A stretch of 64,000 bases of DNA, from assembly GCA_016124535.1 (NCBI GenBank), contig WGNK01000017.1:1-64000 (forward strand), given 5' to 3'. The position numbers and the translations under genes were made by a program. This document shows, piece by piece, positions 1 through 9,062 of the stretch. The DNA is from Azospirillum sp. (GTDB lineage: Bacteria > Pseudomonadota > Alphaproteobacteria > Azospirillales > Azospirillaceae). The notes below the pieces were generated by a model, which saw nothing but the letters and a program-made list of their open reading frames with translations, ran no database searches and had not been told where the DNA came from. Every line of letters begins with the position of its first letter. Position 1 is the stretch's first letter.

Positions 1-1100
1 GCGCCGGAATGCACGTGGCCGATGGTCCAATCGGTATAGTGCGACAGCGCGTTGACGGCCTTGATGGACATCACCGGGCCTTCGAAGGTGGACATGCCGT
101 AGAAGCCGACGGCGGTGACCGAGAAGCGCAGCGCCGCATTGGTGCGCAGCTTGTCCCACGCGCCCGACAGCGTCATCACGCCGTTGATCATGCCGCCCCA
201 GGACGGCATCCACAGCATGATGGAGAACACCATGCCGAGCGTCTGCGCCCAGTCGGGCAGCGCCGTGTAGTGGAGATGGTGGGGACCGGCCCAGATATAG
301 AGGAAGATCAGAGACCAGAAATGCACGATCGACAGCCGGTAGGAATAGACCGGCCGGCCCGCCCGCTTCGGCACGAAGTAGTACATGATGCCGAGGAAGC
401 CGGCGGTCAGGAAGAAGCCGACCGCGTTGTGGCCGTACCACCACTGGATCATCGCGCTCTGCACGCCCGACGGCGCCGAATAGCTCTTGGTGCCGAACCA
501 GGAGACCGGCAGGCTGATGTTGTTGCCCAGGTGCAGGACCGCGACCGTCAGGATGAACGCCAGGTAGAACCAGTTGGCGACATAAATATGCGGCTCTTTG
601 CGGCGCACGATCGTGCCGATGAAGATCACCGCGTAGCTGACCCAGACCACGGTCAGCCAGAGATCGGTGTACCATTCCGGCTCGGCGTATTCCTTGCCCT
701 GGGTGACGCCGGTGACATAGCCGACCGCAGCCATCACGATAAAGATCTGATAGCCCCAGAACACGAATCCTGCCAGGCCCCGGCCACCGAACAGGCTGGC
801 GCGACACGTTCGCTGCACCACGTAAAGTGAGGTCGCGAACAGCGCATTGCCGCCGAACGCGAAGATCACCGCCGAGGTGTGCACCGGACGCAGCCGGCCG
901 AAACTGAGGAACGACAAGCCGAAATTCAGTGCTGGAAAGGCCAGTTCCAGGGCGATCCACACGCCGACCAAAAGGCCGACCAACGCCCAGAACATGGTCG
1001 CCAGCGTAAAGTACCGGACGACCTCCTCGTTGTAGGATAGGGACGCGCCGGAGGCGTCGTCCGCCGGGCGTGGGCCCGAGGTCGCTGTCGCTGCGGTCAT
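1..1100 (-). CDS. ccoN: cbb3-type cytochrome c oxidase subunit I, CcoN (3' part beyond left edge)
   Basis: Catalytic heme-copper subunit of the high-affinity cbb3 terminal oxidase in the inner membrane. About 366 codons from the N terminus are present; the frame runs off the left edge. Visible hallmarks are the early His in [14 protein letters not shown] (low-spin heme ligand region), the [11 protein letters not shown] stretch carrying a CuB His, and the following AGPHHLHYT His pair; many hydrophobic segments alternate with short loops. The start at 1100 is preceded by GGGAGAG at good spacing. An FNR-type promoter lies upstream, as expected for a microaerobic oxidase. ccoO/Q/P are presumably beyond the left edge. 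Confidence 0.95.
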   Translation of the reverse strand, partial: MTAATATSGPRPADDASGASLSYNEEVVRYFTLATMFWALVGLLVGVWIALELAFPALNFGLSFLSFGRLRPVHTSAVIFAFGGNALFATSLYVVQRTCRASLFGGRGLAGFVFWGYQIFIVMAAVGYVTGVTQGKEYAEPEWYTDLWLTVVWVSYAVIFIGTIVRRKEPHIYVANWFYLAFILTVAVLHLGNNISLPVSWFGTKSYSAPSGVQSAMIQWWYGHNAVGFFLTAGFLGIMYYFVPKRAGRPVYSYRLSIVHFWSLIFLYIWAGPHHLHYTALPDWAQTLGMVFSIMLWMPSWGGMINGVMTLSGAWDKLRTNAALRFSVTAVGFYGMSTFEGPVMSIKAVNALSHYTDWTIGHVHSG

Positions 1101-1252
1101 TCAAGTCTCTCCCGTTTGCCCAAGGACGGTACCAACCGCCCGGCCCAACGGTGTCTCAGCCGTCGCACCGGGCCGCGTGACAAAGAGAAACGCCGCACTC
1201 CCGTCTTCGGCGAGAGAGGCTGGCGCACACCATAGTTCCGCCCTATGTCGCC

Positions 1253-1294
1253 ACTATGCGTGGGGTTATGCCGCGGCACATTGATCTGAATCAA
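1253..1294 (-). promoter_or_regulatory. FNR/FixK-type box and -10 element for ccoN
   Basis: TTGATCTGAATCAA at 1281-1294 is a perfect TTGAT-N4-ATCAA Fnr/FixK site. On the minus strand CATAGT (1253-1258) lies 32 bp from the box centre, the spacing of a class II promoter with the activator near -41.5. The box is also only 60 bp from the divergent gene at 1354, so it could act on both. Binding is inferred. Confidence 0.8.
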
Positions 1295-1353
1295 GGTGCC
1301 GGCTCCCCCGCGATGCCAAGGTCGGCACAGCGACGCGGTCGGATATTCTGCCA

Positions 1354-1959
1354 ATGGATGCCCTTCTTTCGGTGAAATTGCTCGACCATCGGCAGATCGA
1401 TCAAGCCTTTCCGGTCATCCAAAGCATCCTCCCCGAACTTAGCATCGAGCGCTGGCGGGCCTTCACCGCCGAGCAGATGGCCGTCGCCGCCGAAGCGACC
1501 GCCGGGGTCGTCGCGCAGGATCCGGGATGCCCGCCGAGCGGGATCATGACCGTCCAGACCCGGCGCGGCTATATTTATGGCCTGTTTTCCTTCGCCGTGC
1601 ATCAACACCTGCGCCACGGCAGAGTCCTTGCGGTGGAAAATTTCGTCGTACTCGACCTGATCGACCGGTCGCCCGCGGCGGCGGCGCTGATGCAGGCGAT
1701 GGACCGCCTGGCGCACGCCAACCGCTGTGCGGCAATCCACACCGACTTGCCGGGACGTTTCGAACGGCTGCCCGACTATTGCAATGCCGTGCTGGGCTAT
1801 TTTACCCAAGACGGCCACGCGGTCGAGACGCTGCATCTGGTCAAGCTGCTCGACCGTGCCAACGACAACCCGGTCGGGGGCCCGCTTGCTGAAGACCTTC
1901 TTGCCGAAGACCTTCTCGCGGAGGACGCTCTTGCCGGGGGCACTGCCGTGCGTCCTTGA
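1354..1959 (+). CDS. GNAT-like acetyltransferase-family protein
   Basis: 201 residues. The pattern of a short beta-rich N terminus, a central GYIYGLFSFAVHQ...GRVLAVENFVVLDLIDRS segment and a following helix resembles a GNAT N-acetyltransferase fold, in which the VENFVVLD strand would be beta-4, but no clear acetyl-CoA P-loop is visible, so the assignment is tentative. The C terminus has a threefold AEDLL/AEDAL repeat (about residues 178-193) that looks like recent slippage. It starts 60 bp from the FNR box shared with ccoN and may respond to oxygen. Substrate unknown. Confidence 0.5.
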   Translation: MDALLSVKLLDHRQIDQAFPVIQSILPELSIERWRAFTAEQMAVAAEATAGVVAQDPGCPPSGIMTVQTRRGYIYGLFSFAVHQHLRHGRVLAVENFVVLDLIDRSPAAAALMQAMDRLAHANRCAAIHTDLPGRFERLPDYCNAVLGYFTQDGHAVETLHLVKLLDRANDNPVGGPLAEDLLAEDLLAEDALAGGTAVRP

Positions 1960-2109
1960 GGGCGACTGACCAAGCGGCCCGGCGTGGCGCGCCGGCCGGT
2001 CGGGCGACGCCGGCATGGCGGCCCGGCTTGACCGGGGCCGCTCGCAGGCTAGCTGAAGTCGGGTAGCAACGGACCGGTCCGAAGCGGTCGCGCAGTTCAG
2101 GGGGAGCGG

Positions 2110-3252
2110 TTGAGTTCGTCGCACCGGCCAACCATCCGCACGTCTCTCCAGACGATCGACAGCAGCGTAAACGCGCTGTGGGCGTTTGGGCGCAACACCG
2201 TGGTCGGCTGGCGGCACGAGGCCAACCGCATCCAGGTCCTGGCCGCGCCGACGCCGACGGTGATCGCCGCCTTCGAGGCATTTCCCCGGGTCTTTCGCGG
2301 TCGGCGGCGGCTCGGCAAAGGGACGTTCGAACAACTCAGCCGCCATCTCGGGATCGAGCCGGCCGAGTTCTGCGTGCCGGCGATGATCGGCACCGGCAGC
2401 TGGGAGATCGATCCCGATACCGTCGACAACCTGATCCGGCGCTACACGATCAGCTATACTCAGCACCGCGCGGTCATGCTGTTCGATATCGTCGGCTTCT
2501 CGCGGGTCAGCCCGCTGGAACAGCTGGCCCAGCTCAACTCGCTGGAGCTGGCGATCAATTTTGCGACAAAGCGCCTGGCAGATGTCGGCATCAGGACCGA
2601 TTTCGCGCGCTCCACCACCGGTGACGGCTTTTATGTCTGGAACCGGGCCAAGGGCTGGCGCCACGACGCCAATACCCTGGCGGCGTTCATCCTGATCGTG
2701 GCACAGAACGCGATCGACCGCCGCAGCGGTCTGGGAAGAGGGGTGCCGGCGTTGCGCTCGGCGTTTTCGATCGGCTCGCATTTTTCCTACCATCAGGTCG
2801 AGGGTCTGACGCCGCGGGGCTATGAGTACATCGTCGGCGATGTCACGATCGCGCTGGCGCGCATCCTCCAGGTCGCAGTCGGCGGGCAAATCCTGTTCGG
2901 TAATTTCGTCAGGCCGCCCGATACCCCGGGCCAGAGCCGGCCGCTGGACCCGATCCTGTTTCTGGCCGCCGCCGAAGCCAGGATCCAAAAATTGGGCCGC
3001 TCCGACGTCGGCAATGCCCGGATCGGTGACATCCGGGTAAGCTTTACCGGTTCGCAGTGCGACGGCGGCGCCTATGACGTGTCGATCTACCGGATCATCG
3101 ACAAGCACGGCGTCGAGCATTCGGCGTTCAACCTCAAGATCACCATCGAGCGGCCGGCGGCGCCGGCGATCCAACTGGGCAAGCTCGACGGCGAACTGGC
3201 CGATTTCGCCGCCGAGGCGGCGCGCTACCGTCTCGATCTGCCGGGCCGGTGA
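2110..3252 (+). CDS. class III nucleotidyl cyclase-like protein
   Basis: 380 residues from a TTG start behind a GGGGGAG ribosome site; no nearby in-frame ATG competes. The segment MLFDIVGFSRVS (about residue 126) and TGDGFYVWN (about 174) match the two metal-binding Asp motifs of class III adenylate/guanylate cyclase domains (DxxGFS and GDG). The N-terminal 115 residues and the last 80 are not recognised. No membrane segment is visible, so it is probably cytosolic. It precedes hpnI/hpnJ in the same direction with a 150-bp gap; a signalling role linked to membrane lipid modification is speculative. Product nucleotide and activity are unproven. Confidence 0.65.
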   Translation: MSSSHRPTIRTSLQTIDSSVNALWAFGRNTVVGWRHEANRIQVLAAPTPTVIAAFEAFPRVFRGRRRLGKGTFEQLSRHLGIEPAEFCVPAMIGTGSWEIDPDTVDNLIRRYTISYTQHRAVMLFDIVGFSRVSPLEQLAQLNSLELAINFATKRLADVGIRTDFARSTTGDGFYVWNRAKGWRHDANTLAAFILIVAQNAIDRRSGLGRGVPALRSAFSIGSHFSYHQVEGLTPRGYEYIVGDVTIALARILQVAVGGQILFGNFVRPPDTPGQSRPLDPILFLAAAEARIQKLGRSDVGNARIGDIRVSFTGSQCDGGAYDVSIYRIIDKHGVEHSAFNLKITIERPAAPAIQLGKLDGELADFAAEAARYRLDLPGR

Positions 3253-3402
3253 ATCCTCGGCGGCCGCCGGCATTGGGGCGGCCGGTCCCGGTCGACCCTC
3301 CGCCCCGCGGCGCAGTTGTTCTTGCCGATCGGGATTTTTCTTGAAGCCAGAACTTGGTTTGGGCACAGTGCACGACACTTTCCGGCGCGGTGATTGCAGC
3401 CG

Positions 3403-4578
3403 ATGCTCACTTTCGATATTGCCGAGTTGCTCGGCCTCGGTCTGATGGCGGTCAGCCTGGCCGGCGCGGGATATCTGATTCTCGCCGGCTGGGCGGTGCG
3501 TCGCTTTGCCCGCCTGCCCAATCCGGCACCGCGGCTGCGCCCGGCGGTGACCATCCTGAAGCCGGTGTGCGGCGACGATCCCGGCCTCTACGACAATTTG
3601 CGTTCGTTCTGTCTCCAGGCCTATCCGAACGTCCAGGTGGTGTTCGGCGCCCATGGCCCCGACGATCCGGCGGTGCCGGTGGTGCGCCGGCTGATCGCCG
3701 AACGGTCCGCCGCCGACCCGGCCGGGGCCGACCTGACGCTGGTGATCGAGCCCAGGTTGCACGGCAGCAACTACAAGATCAGCAACCTGATCAACATGAT
3801 GCCGGCGGCCCGGCACGGCCTGATCGTGCTGGCCGACAGCGACATGCGGGTCGGGACCGGCTATCTCGACGCCGTCGTGGCGCCGCTTGGCGATCCCGCG
3901 GTCGGGCTGGTCACCTGCCTCTACCGCGGCCGGCCGGCGGCGGGCGTCTGGTCCAAACTGGCGGCGATGTTCGTCAACCATGGCTTCCTGCCTTCGGTTC
4001 TGGTCGGACGCATCGTCGGCGCCCGCGAGGGCTGTTTCGGGGCAACCATCGCGCTGCGGCGCGAGACGCTCGAGCGCATCGGCGGGTTCGAGTCGCTGCG
4101 CGACCAGCTCGCCGACGATTATGCGCTGGGGGCGGCGGTCCGTCGCCTCGGGCTGGCGGCGGTGATGTCGACCGAGGTCGTGGACAACGTGATGCGCGAG
4201 CCGGGGCTGCGCTCGCTGATCGATCACGAGCTGCGCTGGGCGCGGACCCTGCGCTCGATCGAGCCGGCCGGGTTTGCCGCCTCGATCGTGACCTTTCCGT
4301 TACTTCCGGCGCTGCTCGGGGTGGTGCTGACCGGCGCCGGCCTGTCCAGCATGATCACGCTGGCATTCGTGCTCGCCTGCCGCTATGGCTTCATGGCGAC
4401 GGTCGATCAGGCGTTGGAACTGGAGTCGGTTCCGCTCTGGCTGCCCCCCGTGAGGGACCTGTTATCGGTCGGCGTGCTGATTGCGAGTTTTTGGATCTCG
4501 AATGTGACGTGGCGGCACCAGCGCTTCCGGGTCGAAGCGGACGGCCGCCTGACTACCGACGGAGTTGTCCGCCCATGA
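3403..4578 (+). CDS. hpnI: hopanoid-associated glycosyltransferase HpnI
   Basis: 391 residues from the ATG at 3403 (an in-frame TTG lies 9 bp upstream). The family is GT2/GT21, related to ceramide glucosyltransferase. An N-terminal membrane helix is followed by VTILKPVCGDDPGLYDN, the ADSDMRV Asp motif, EGCFGATIALRRETLERIGGF, the DQLADDYALG Asp motif and an ELRWAR motif equivalent to (Q/R)xxRW, then C-terminal membrane helices. In characterised systems HpnI adds an N-acetylhexosamine to bacteriohopanetetrol during cyclitol-ether synthesis. The stop overlaps the hpnJ start (ATGA), implying translational coupling. Confidence 0.9.
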   Translation: MLTFDIAELLGLGLMAVSLAGAGYLILAGWAVRRFARLPNPAPRLRPAVTILKPVCGDDPGLYDNLRSFCLQAYPNVQVVFGAHGPDDPAVPVVRRLIAERSAADPAGADLTLVIEPRLHGSNYKISNLINMMPAARHGLIVLADSDMRVGTGYLDAVVAPLGDPAVGLVTCLYRGRPAAGVWSKLAAMFVNHGFLPSVLVGRIVGAREGCFGATIALRRETLERIGGFESLRDQLADDYALGAAVRRLGLAAVMSTEVVDNVMREPGLRSLIDHELRWARTLRSIEPAGFAASIVTFPLLPALLGVVLTGAGLSSMITLAFVLACRYGFMATVDQALELESVPLWLPPVRDLLSVGVLIASFWISNVTWRHQRFRVEADGRLTTDGVVRP

Positions 4579-6002
4579 TGAAGACCCTGTTCCTGCAGCC
4601 GCCGTCGTTCGACGGTTTCGACGGTGGTGCCGGATCGCGCTATCAGGCGCGGCGGGAGATCCGCTCGTTCTGGTTTCCGACTTGGCTCGCCCAGCCGGCA
4701 GCCCTGGTGCCAGGCAGCCGCCTGATCGACGCGCCGCCCGCCGGGACCACGTTCGACGAGGTCCTGGCGCTGGCCAAGGATTACGAACTGGTGGTGATGC
4801 ACACCTCCACGCCGTCCTTCGCCTCGGACGTCAAGGTGGCGCAAGCCTTGAAGGCGGAAAACCCCGCGCTCAAGATCGGTTTCGTCGGCGCCAAGGTCGC
4901 GGTGGATCCGGGCGGCAGTCTGGAAGCCGCGCCGGTACTCGACTTCGTTGCGCGCAACGAGTTCGACTTCACGATCAAGGAGGTTGCCGAAGGCCGCGAC
5001 TTCGCCACGATCGACGGGCTGAGCTTCCGCAGCGCCGAGGGCACCGTGGTCCATAACCGCGAGCGGGCAACCCTCGAGAACATGGACGAACTGCCGTTTG
5101 TCACCGAGGTCTACAAGCGCGATCTCCATATCGAAGACTATTTCATCGGCTATCTCAAGCATCCCTATATCTCGATCTATACCGGCCGCGGCTGCAAGTC
5201 GCGCTGCACCTTCTGCCTCTGGCCGCAAACCGTCGGCGGTCATCGCTACCGCACCCGCAGCCCGGCCCACGTCGCCGCCGAGATCGCCTATGCCCAGAAG
5301 GCGTTCCCCCAGGTCAAGGAATTCTTCTTCGACGACGATACCTTCACCGACGACCTGCCGCGCGCCGAGGCGATAGCCAAGGAGTTGGGCAAGCTCGGCG
5401 TCACCTGGTCCTGCAACGCCAAGGCCAATGTGCCGCGCAAGACGCTGGAGGTCCTGAAGGCCAACGGCTTGCGCCTGCTCCTGGTCGGCTATGAATCGGG
5501 CAACCAGCAAATCCTGCACAATATCAAGAAGGGCATGCTGATCGACGTGGCGCGGCGCTTCACCAAGGACTGCCACGAACTCGGGATCGCCATCCACGGC
5601 ACCTTCATCCTCGGATTGCCGGGCGAGAGCCGCGAGACCATCGAGGAAACCATCCGCTTCGCCACCGAGATCAACCCCCACACCATCCAGGTGTCGCTGG
5701 CGGCCCCCTATCCCGGTACCTTCCTCTACAAGCAGGCGGTCGAGAACGGCTGGCTCGATACCGACCACGCCGAGCTGATCGACGAGCGCGGCGTCCAGAT
5801 CGCGCCGCTGCACTATCCCCACCTGGCCCACACCGAAATCTTCGCCTCGGTCGAGACCTTCTATAAGCGTTTCTACTTTCGCCCCGGCAAGATCGCCGCG
5901 ATCGTCCGCGAAATGGTGATGAGTGCCGACATGATGAAACGTCGCCTGCGCGAGGGCGTCGAGTTTTTCCAGTTCCTTCGTGAGCGCAAGAAGGCGGCGT
6001 GA
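4575..6002 (+). CDS. hpnJ: hopanoid-associated radical SAM protein HpnJ
   Basis: 475 residues. An N-terminal B12-binding-like domain (about 1-150) is followed by a radical SAM core with the cluster motif CKSRCTFC (CxxxCxxC, about residue 209), the FFFDDDTFT strand and GTFILGLPGES. HpnJ enzymes act on the glycosylated hopanoid to give the cyclitol ether head group (ring contraction, known for the family). The start ATGATG at 4575 overlaps the hpnI stop. The partner deacetylase hpnK, often adjacent elsewhere, is not in this window. Confidence 0.92.
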   Translation: MMKTLFLQPPSFDGFDGGAGSRYQARREIRSFWFPTWLAQPAALVPGSRLIDAPPAGTTFDEVLALAKDYELVVMHTSTPSFASDVKVAQALKAENPALKIGFVGAKVAVDPGGSLEAAPVLDFVARNEFDFTIKEVAEGRDFATIDGLSFRSAEGTVVHNRERATLENMDELPFVTEVYKRDLHIEDYFIGYLKHPYISIYTGRGCKSRCTFCLWPQTVGGHRYRTRSPAHVAAEIAYAQKAFPQVKEFFFDDDTFTDDLPRAEAIAKELGKLGVTWSCNAKANVPRKTLEVLKANGLRLLLVGYESGNQQILHNIKKGMLIDVARRFTKDCHELGIAIHGTFILGLPGESRETIEETIRFATEINPHTIQVSLAAPYPGTFLYKQAVENGWLDTDHAELIDERGVQIAPLHYPHLAHTEIFASVETFYKRFYFRPGKIAAIVREMVMSADMMKRRLREGVEFFQFLRERKKAA

Positions 6003-6017
6003 TTGCGGCTCCGGCAA

Positions 6018-6038
6018 GCAGGGGGGCAGCCCCCCTGC
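6018..6038 (+). terminator. GC hairpin after hpnJ
   Basis: A 9-bp perfect stem (6018-6026 with 6030-6038, GCAGGGGGG arm) and 3-nt loop lies 16 bp after the hpnJ stop. There is no U tract, so it may be a weak terminator or a 3'-end stabiliser. Confidence 0.4.
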
Positions 6039-6335
6039 GAGCCCGCCATCGGCGGTCGGAGTCCGGCGGTCCGGCCGGCCTGATGCCATGGCATATCCCA
6101 GCCGCAGAGTCGGATGCTCCACCGCATGGTGGCCGGTTCGGACTCGCTGCCAATGCGATCAAGCCCCTGAAGGCCCTCGGGTTTCTCTCGCCCGGTAAAC
6201 ACGGTTGCGCCGTGGGGGTGATCCGAATATAACCGATTGCGTACAAAGCGTTGGGTGGGCTGTTGCAGCCGAGCCTGCGGGGTGCATCGCGAATCGGCCG
6301 GAGCCGGCGGCGACGGCATCGAACGGGGCTGCCCT
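6039..6335. other. intergenic region between hpnJ and the PstS-like gene
   Basis: About 300 bp with no supported gene. It contains short inverted repeats and the vegetative-type promoter at 6205-6233 that should drive the two genes downstream. Nothing else was recognised. Confidence 0.5.
6205..6233 (+). promoter_or_regulatory. sigma70-type promoter for the PstS-like gene
   Basis: TTGCGC (6205-6210), a 17-bp spacer and TATAAC (6228-6233) form a good housekeeping promoter about 100 bp upstream of the gene at 6336. Confidence 0.6.
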
Positions 6336-7445
6336 ATGATACCAGGGAGGATGAGGGTGCGCAGCGCTTGGATTCTGACCATCGGCCTGATCGTCGGCCT
6401 GATTTCTCTACCGGGCTTCGCCCAATCGCCGGACCCGACTCCCGACCAGGAGCCAGTCGGACGCGACCACATCGTGATCCTGACCTCGACGTTGGAACGG
6501 GCCTTCACCAACGCGGTCGCCGAGCGGGTCACGAAAAAGACCAGCATCCCGATCGACGTGAGGACCGTGCTGGCCAATCCGGCGATCAAGGATTTTTGCC
6601 AGGGAATCGGCTTGGAGTATGCCGATATCGTGGCGGTGCCGCGGCGGATAACCCGCTATGAGTTGAAGAAGTGCATTGAAAACCACGTCCTCGATCTGGT
6701 CGAGCTGAAAGTTGGCTTCGACGCACTCGTGATCGCGACCAAAAAGGGTGATCCGGTTTTCAACATCACGCCGCGCCAGGTCTATTACGGATTGGCGGCA
6801 GAAATTCCGCACCATCTGAATTTCGTGCCCAATCCGGCGAACAACTGGAAAGACGTCGATTCCAAGCTGCCTGACCTCGAGATCAGGGTTATCGGCCCGG
6901 CCACCGGCACGGTGATCCTCAACTTCATGAAGGATATCTTCATGGAGGGCGGCTGCCGCGGTCTCTCGGTCTTCAAGATCTACTACAACGCCGCCGATCG
7001 GGTGCGGCAGTGCACGACCATGCGGGCCGATGGCCGGTTCATGGAGATCAAAGCGCCGATTGCGATCAACTTCCTGGAGCCGATGCGCAAATCGCCCCGC
7101 GGCACGCTCGCGGTCATCCCCTTTACGGTATGGCTGAAACACCAGAACGAATTCGACGTTTTGCCGGTTTCGGGCATGCTGCCCAGCAACCAATCGATCA
7201 ACGACGACGACTATGACGCCGTTTACCCGGTTCGCTTCTACGTCAAGCGGGCCAATATGGCCAAACAGCTCGGCGGCAACGGGTCGGTCCCGGGGCTCTA
7301 TGCCTTCATCCAGGAAATCACCAGCGAAGAGGCCATGGGGCCGAACGGCTATCTGGAACAACTGGGCTTGGTCACCGCCGATCCGACAGACCGCGAGGAA
7401 AACCGGAAGGCGGCCCTCAGGCTCGACCGTTTCAGCCGCAACTGA
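6336..7445 (+). CDS. PstS-like periplasmic substrate-binding protein
   Basis: 369 residues from the ATG at 6336; a second in-frame ATG at 6351 abuts a purine-rich AGGGAGG, so the exact start is uncertain. An N-terminal signal peptide (ILTIGLIVGLISLPGFAQ) directs export. The order of motifs resembles phosphate-binding PstS proteins: an initial strand and helix, a DFCQGIGLEYADIVAVPRRI segment, LVELKVGFDALVIA, then an RVIGPATGTVI loop. No pstCAB or phoU genes are near; instead an unknown secreted protein follows after 62 bp. Phosphate binding is a family inference; it could be a sensor or scavenging protein. Confidence 0.75.
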   Translation: MIPGRMRVRSAWILTIGLIVGLISLPGFAQSPDPTPDQEPVGRDHIVILTSTLERAFTNAVAERVTKKTSIPIDVRTVLANPAIKDFCQGIGLEYADIVAVPRRITRYELKKCIENHVLDLVELKVGFDALVIATKKGDPVFNITPRQVYYGLAAEIPHHLNFVPNPANNWKDVDSKLPDLEIRVIGPATGTVILNFMKDIFMEGGCRGLSVFKIYYNAADRVRQCTTMRADGRFMEIKAPIAINFLEPMRKSPRGTLAVIPFTVWLKHQNEFDVLPVSGMLPSNQSINDDDYDAVYPVRFYVKRANMAKQLGGNGSVPGLYAFIQEITSEEAMGPNGYLEQLGLVTADPTDREENRKAALRLDRFSRN

Positions 7446-7507
7446 CCGGCGGTTCCGGGACACTTACCAAACTGGATCAACCGCCAGTCGATCAAGGGGT
7501 CATCGCC

Positions 7508-8437
7508 ATGCCGAGCCACCTCAAGACATCCGCGGCAGCCGTTTCCGTGGCCGCTCTTCTCCTCGCCAGCCCCAGCGGCTTTGCTCAGACCAAGGCGGTT
7601 GCCGGCGCGACCCCGGACGATGGCGTTGCTCAGGCGGTCGGCCAGACAGTCAGCGGTCTGCTGAACGAGACCGCATCGGTCCTGACCTTCGGCTGGTGGG
7701 ACAGTCCCGCCGGTGCCCCCGCCGCACGCGCCCCCGGCGACGTCGATGCGCAGATGCTGCTGCCGGGGATCACGCCGCCGACCACCGACCAGGCGGAGGC
7801 CCTGGCGCAGCTGGTGGCCGCCGGCAGCGGGCCGGTTATCACCATGGATATTCCGAACTACACCGATCCCAACACCGCGGTCGGAGCGCCCGGCAAGCCG
7901 GGGCTGTTCGGCCGGGCGGTCGACTCGGTCGGCTATTTCTTCTCCTATCTTTGGAGCGGCATCACCTCGACCCTGACGCCACCGTCTCCGGCCAGCTTTG
8001 CCGGTGCGTTCGAAACCAAAGACCCCTATTCGTTCTGGTATCTGTTGAGCGAGACCGGTTATAAGTTGAAGGAGATCGAATCCGATGTCGGTCTGATCCC
8101 CGATGTCGCGTTCAAATTCAAATACGTGCGCGAGCTGTCCAGTGCTGATATCGCTTATCTGGAACGCAAGCTCGAACGCCACGCCCGTAAATACTCCGAC
8201 ATGCTGTCGGTGGTTCAACGCTCGATCATCTATACCCTGCTTGAGATCAACGACAGCGACACTTATTTCGTGGAAGACTTCAAGATCAAGCTGTTGCCCT
8301 TGCCCAAGGCTCAGTTTTCGCTGAGCCCGTGGGAGAGCGGCCTGCCCGAGGAGTTTGACGTGCTGCTGCGCGCGATTCAGGGCAAGGAAGTCCATTACCG
8401 ACGCATGGGCCAGGAGGATCTGGTCGGCGCGAAGTGA
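7508..8437 (+). CDS. secreted protein of unknown function
   Basis: 309 residues. It has a clear signal peptide (VAALLLASPSGFAQ, cleavage near residue 27), a low-complexity Ala/Pro/Gly stretch (to about 120), one amphipathic or weakly hydrophobic segment (GYFFSYLWSGITSTLT, about 139-154) and a charged alpha-helical C-terminal half with YLERKLERHARKYSDML. I do not recognise a family. The 62-bp gap and shared direction suggest cotranscription with the PstS-like protein, so it may be a partner acting in the periplasm or at the outer membrane. Confidence 0.75.
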   Translation: MPSHLKTSAAAVSVAALLLASPSGFAQTKAVAGATPDDGVAQAVGQTVSGLLNETASVLTFGWWDSPAGAPAARAPGDVDAQMLLPGITPPTTDQAEALAQLVAAGSGPVITMDIPNYTDPNTAVGAPGKPGLFGRAVDSVGYFFSYLWSGITSTLTPPSPASFAGAFETKDPYSFWYLLSETGYKLKEIESDVGLIPDVAFKFKYVRELSSADIAYLERKLERHARKYSDMLSVVQRSIIYTLLEINDSDTYFVEDFKIKLLPLPKAQFSLSPWESGLPEEFDVLLRAIQGKEVHYRRMGQEDLVGAK

Positions 8438-8528
8438 GCCGCCGAAGTCGTTTGATGCCAAGGGGGTTCGGCTGGTATAACGCCGCGGATGGACTGAAAA
8501 TCCTCCACGAGCCACGGAGCCGGCCCCG

Positions 8529-8849
8529 ATGAGCAGCTTTGATGATCGCGAAAAAGCGTTTGAGAACAAGTACAAACACGACCAGGACTTGCTTTTCCGC
8601 ATCCATAGCCGGCGCGCCAAATTAATCGGCCTGTGGGCCGCCCAGCAGCTCGGGCTGACCGCTGGCGATGCCGATGCCTATGCGAAAATGATTGTCCAGG
8701 TTGATATGGACGAGCCGGGGTATCAGGACATCGTCCGCCGCCTGCGGCAGGATTTCGCGGCCAAGGGCCTCGAAATCAGCGACCATCGTATTGAAAAAGA
8801 ATTGGAATCCTTGCTCGAGATCGCCCGCAAGCAGGTTGCGACCGACTGA
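8529..8849 (+). CDS. F1-ATPase inhibitor zeta-type subunit (DUF1476)
   Basis: 106 residues, the full length of the DUF1476 family. It opens with SSFDDREKAFENKY and is all-helical, with a conserved RRAKLIGLWAA segment, typical of the alphaproteobacterial zeta subunit that binds the F1 rotor and blocks ATP hydrolysis when energy is low. The family is nearly restricted to alphaproteobacteria, which supports the taxonomic assignment. It stands alone; the atp operon is not in the window. Confidence 0.9.
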   Translation: MSSFDDREKAFENKYKHDQDLLFRIHSRRAKLIGLWAAQQLGLTAGDADAYAKMIVQVDMDEPGYQDIVRRLRQDFAAKGLEISDHRIEKELESLLEIARKQVATD

Positions 8850-8885
8850 TCGGACCGCGGCGGCCACGAGGTTCCGGCACAGAAA

Positions 8886-8912
8886 GCCCGAGGGGGTGGC
8901 CGCCCCCTGGGC
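8886..8912 (+). terminator. hairpin after the zeta-subunit gene
   Basis: The AGGGGG/CCCCCT stem (8891-8896, 8903-8908) is extended by GCCC/GGGC outside it with one bulge. There is no T tract, so it is only terminator-like. Confidence 0.4.
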
Positions 8913-9062
8913 CCGGTGCCGCCAAGCTCGCCACCGTCGGCTTATTCGGTCTGGGCAGGCTCGGCAGTTGAGCTCAGAAAATGCCTCGATTATCGGCATC
9001 GGCCGCAGTACAAGGGGGCACCTTGAGCCGGCCCCCTGCTGTCGGCCGTTCCGGAGCCCCCC

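Noticed and set aside
1291..4227. 978-codon open frame antisense to the GNAT-like, cyclase-like and hpnI genes
   Set aside because: It is a high-GC shadow frame: its composition (Arg, Asp, Gln, His rich, no family motif) mirrors the real genes on the plus strand. The same applies to other long antisense frames, such as 26897-28993 opposite nosR.
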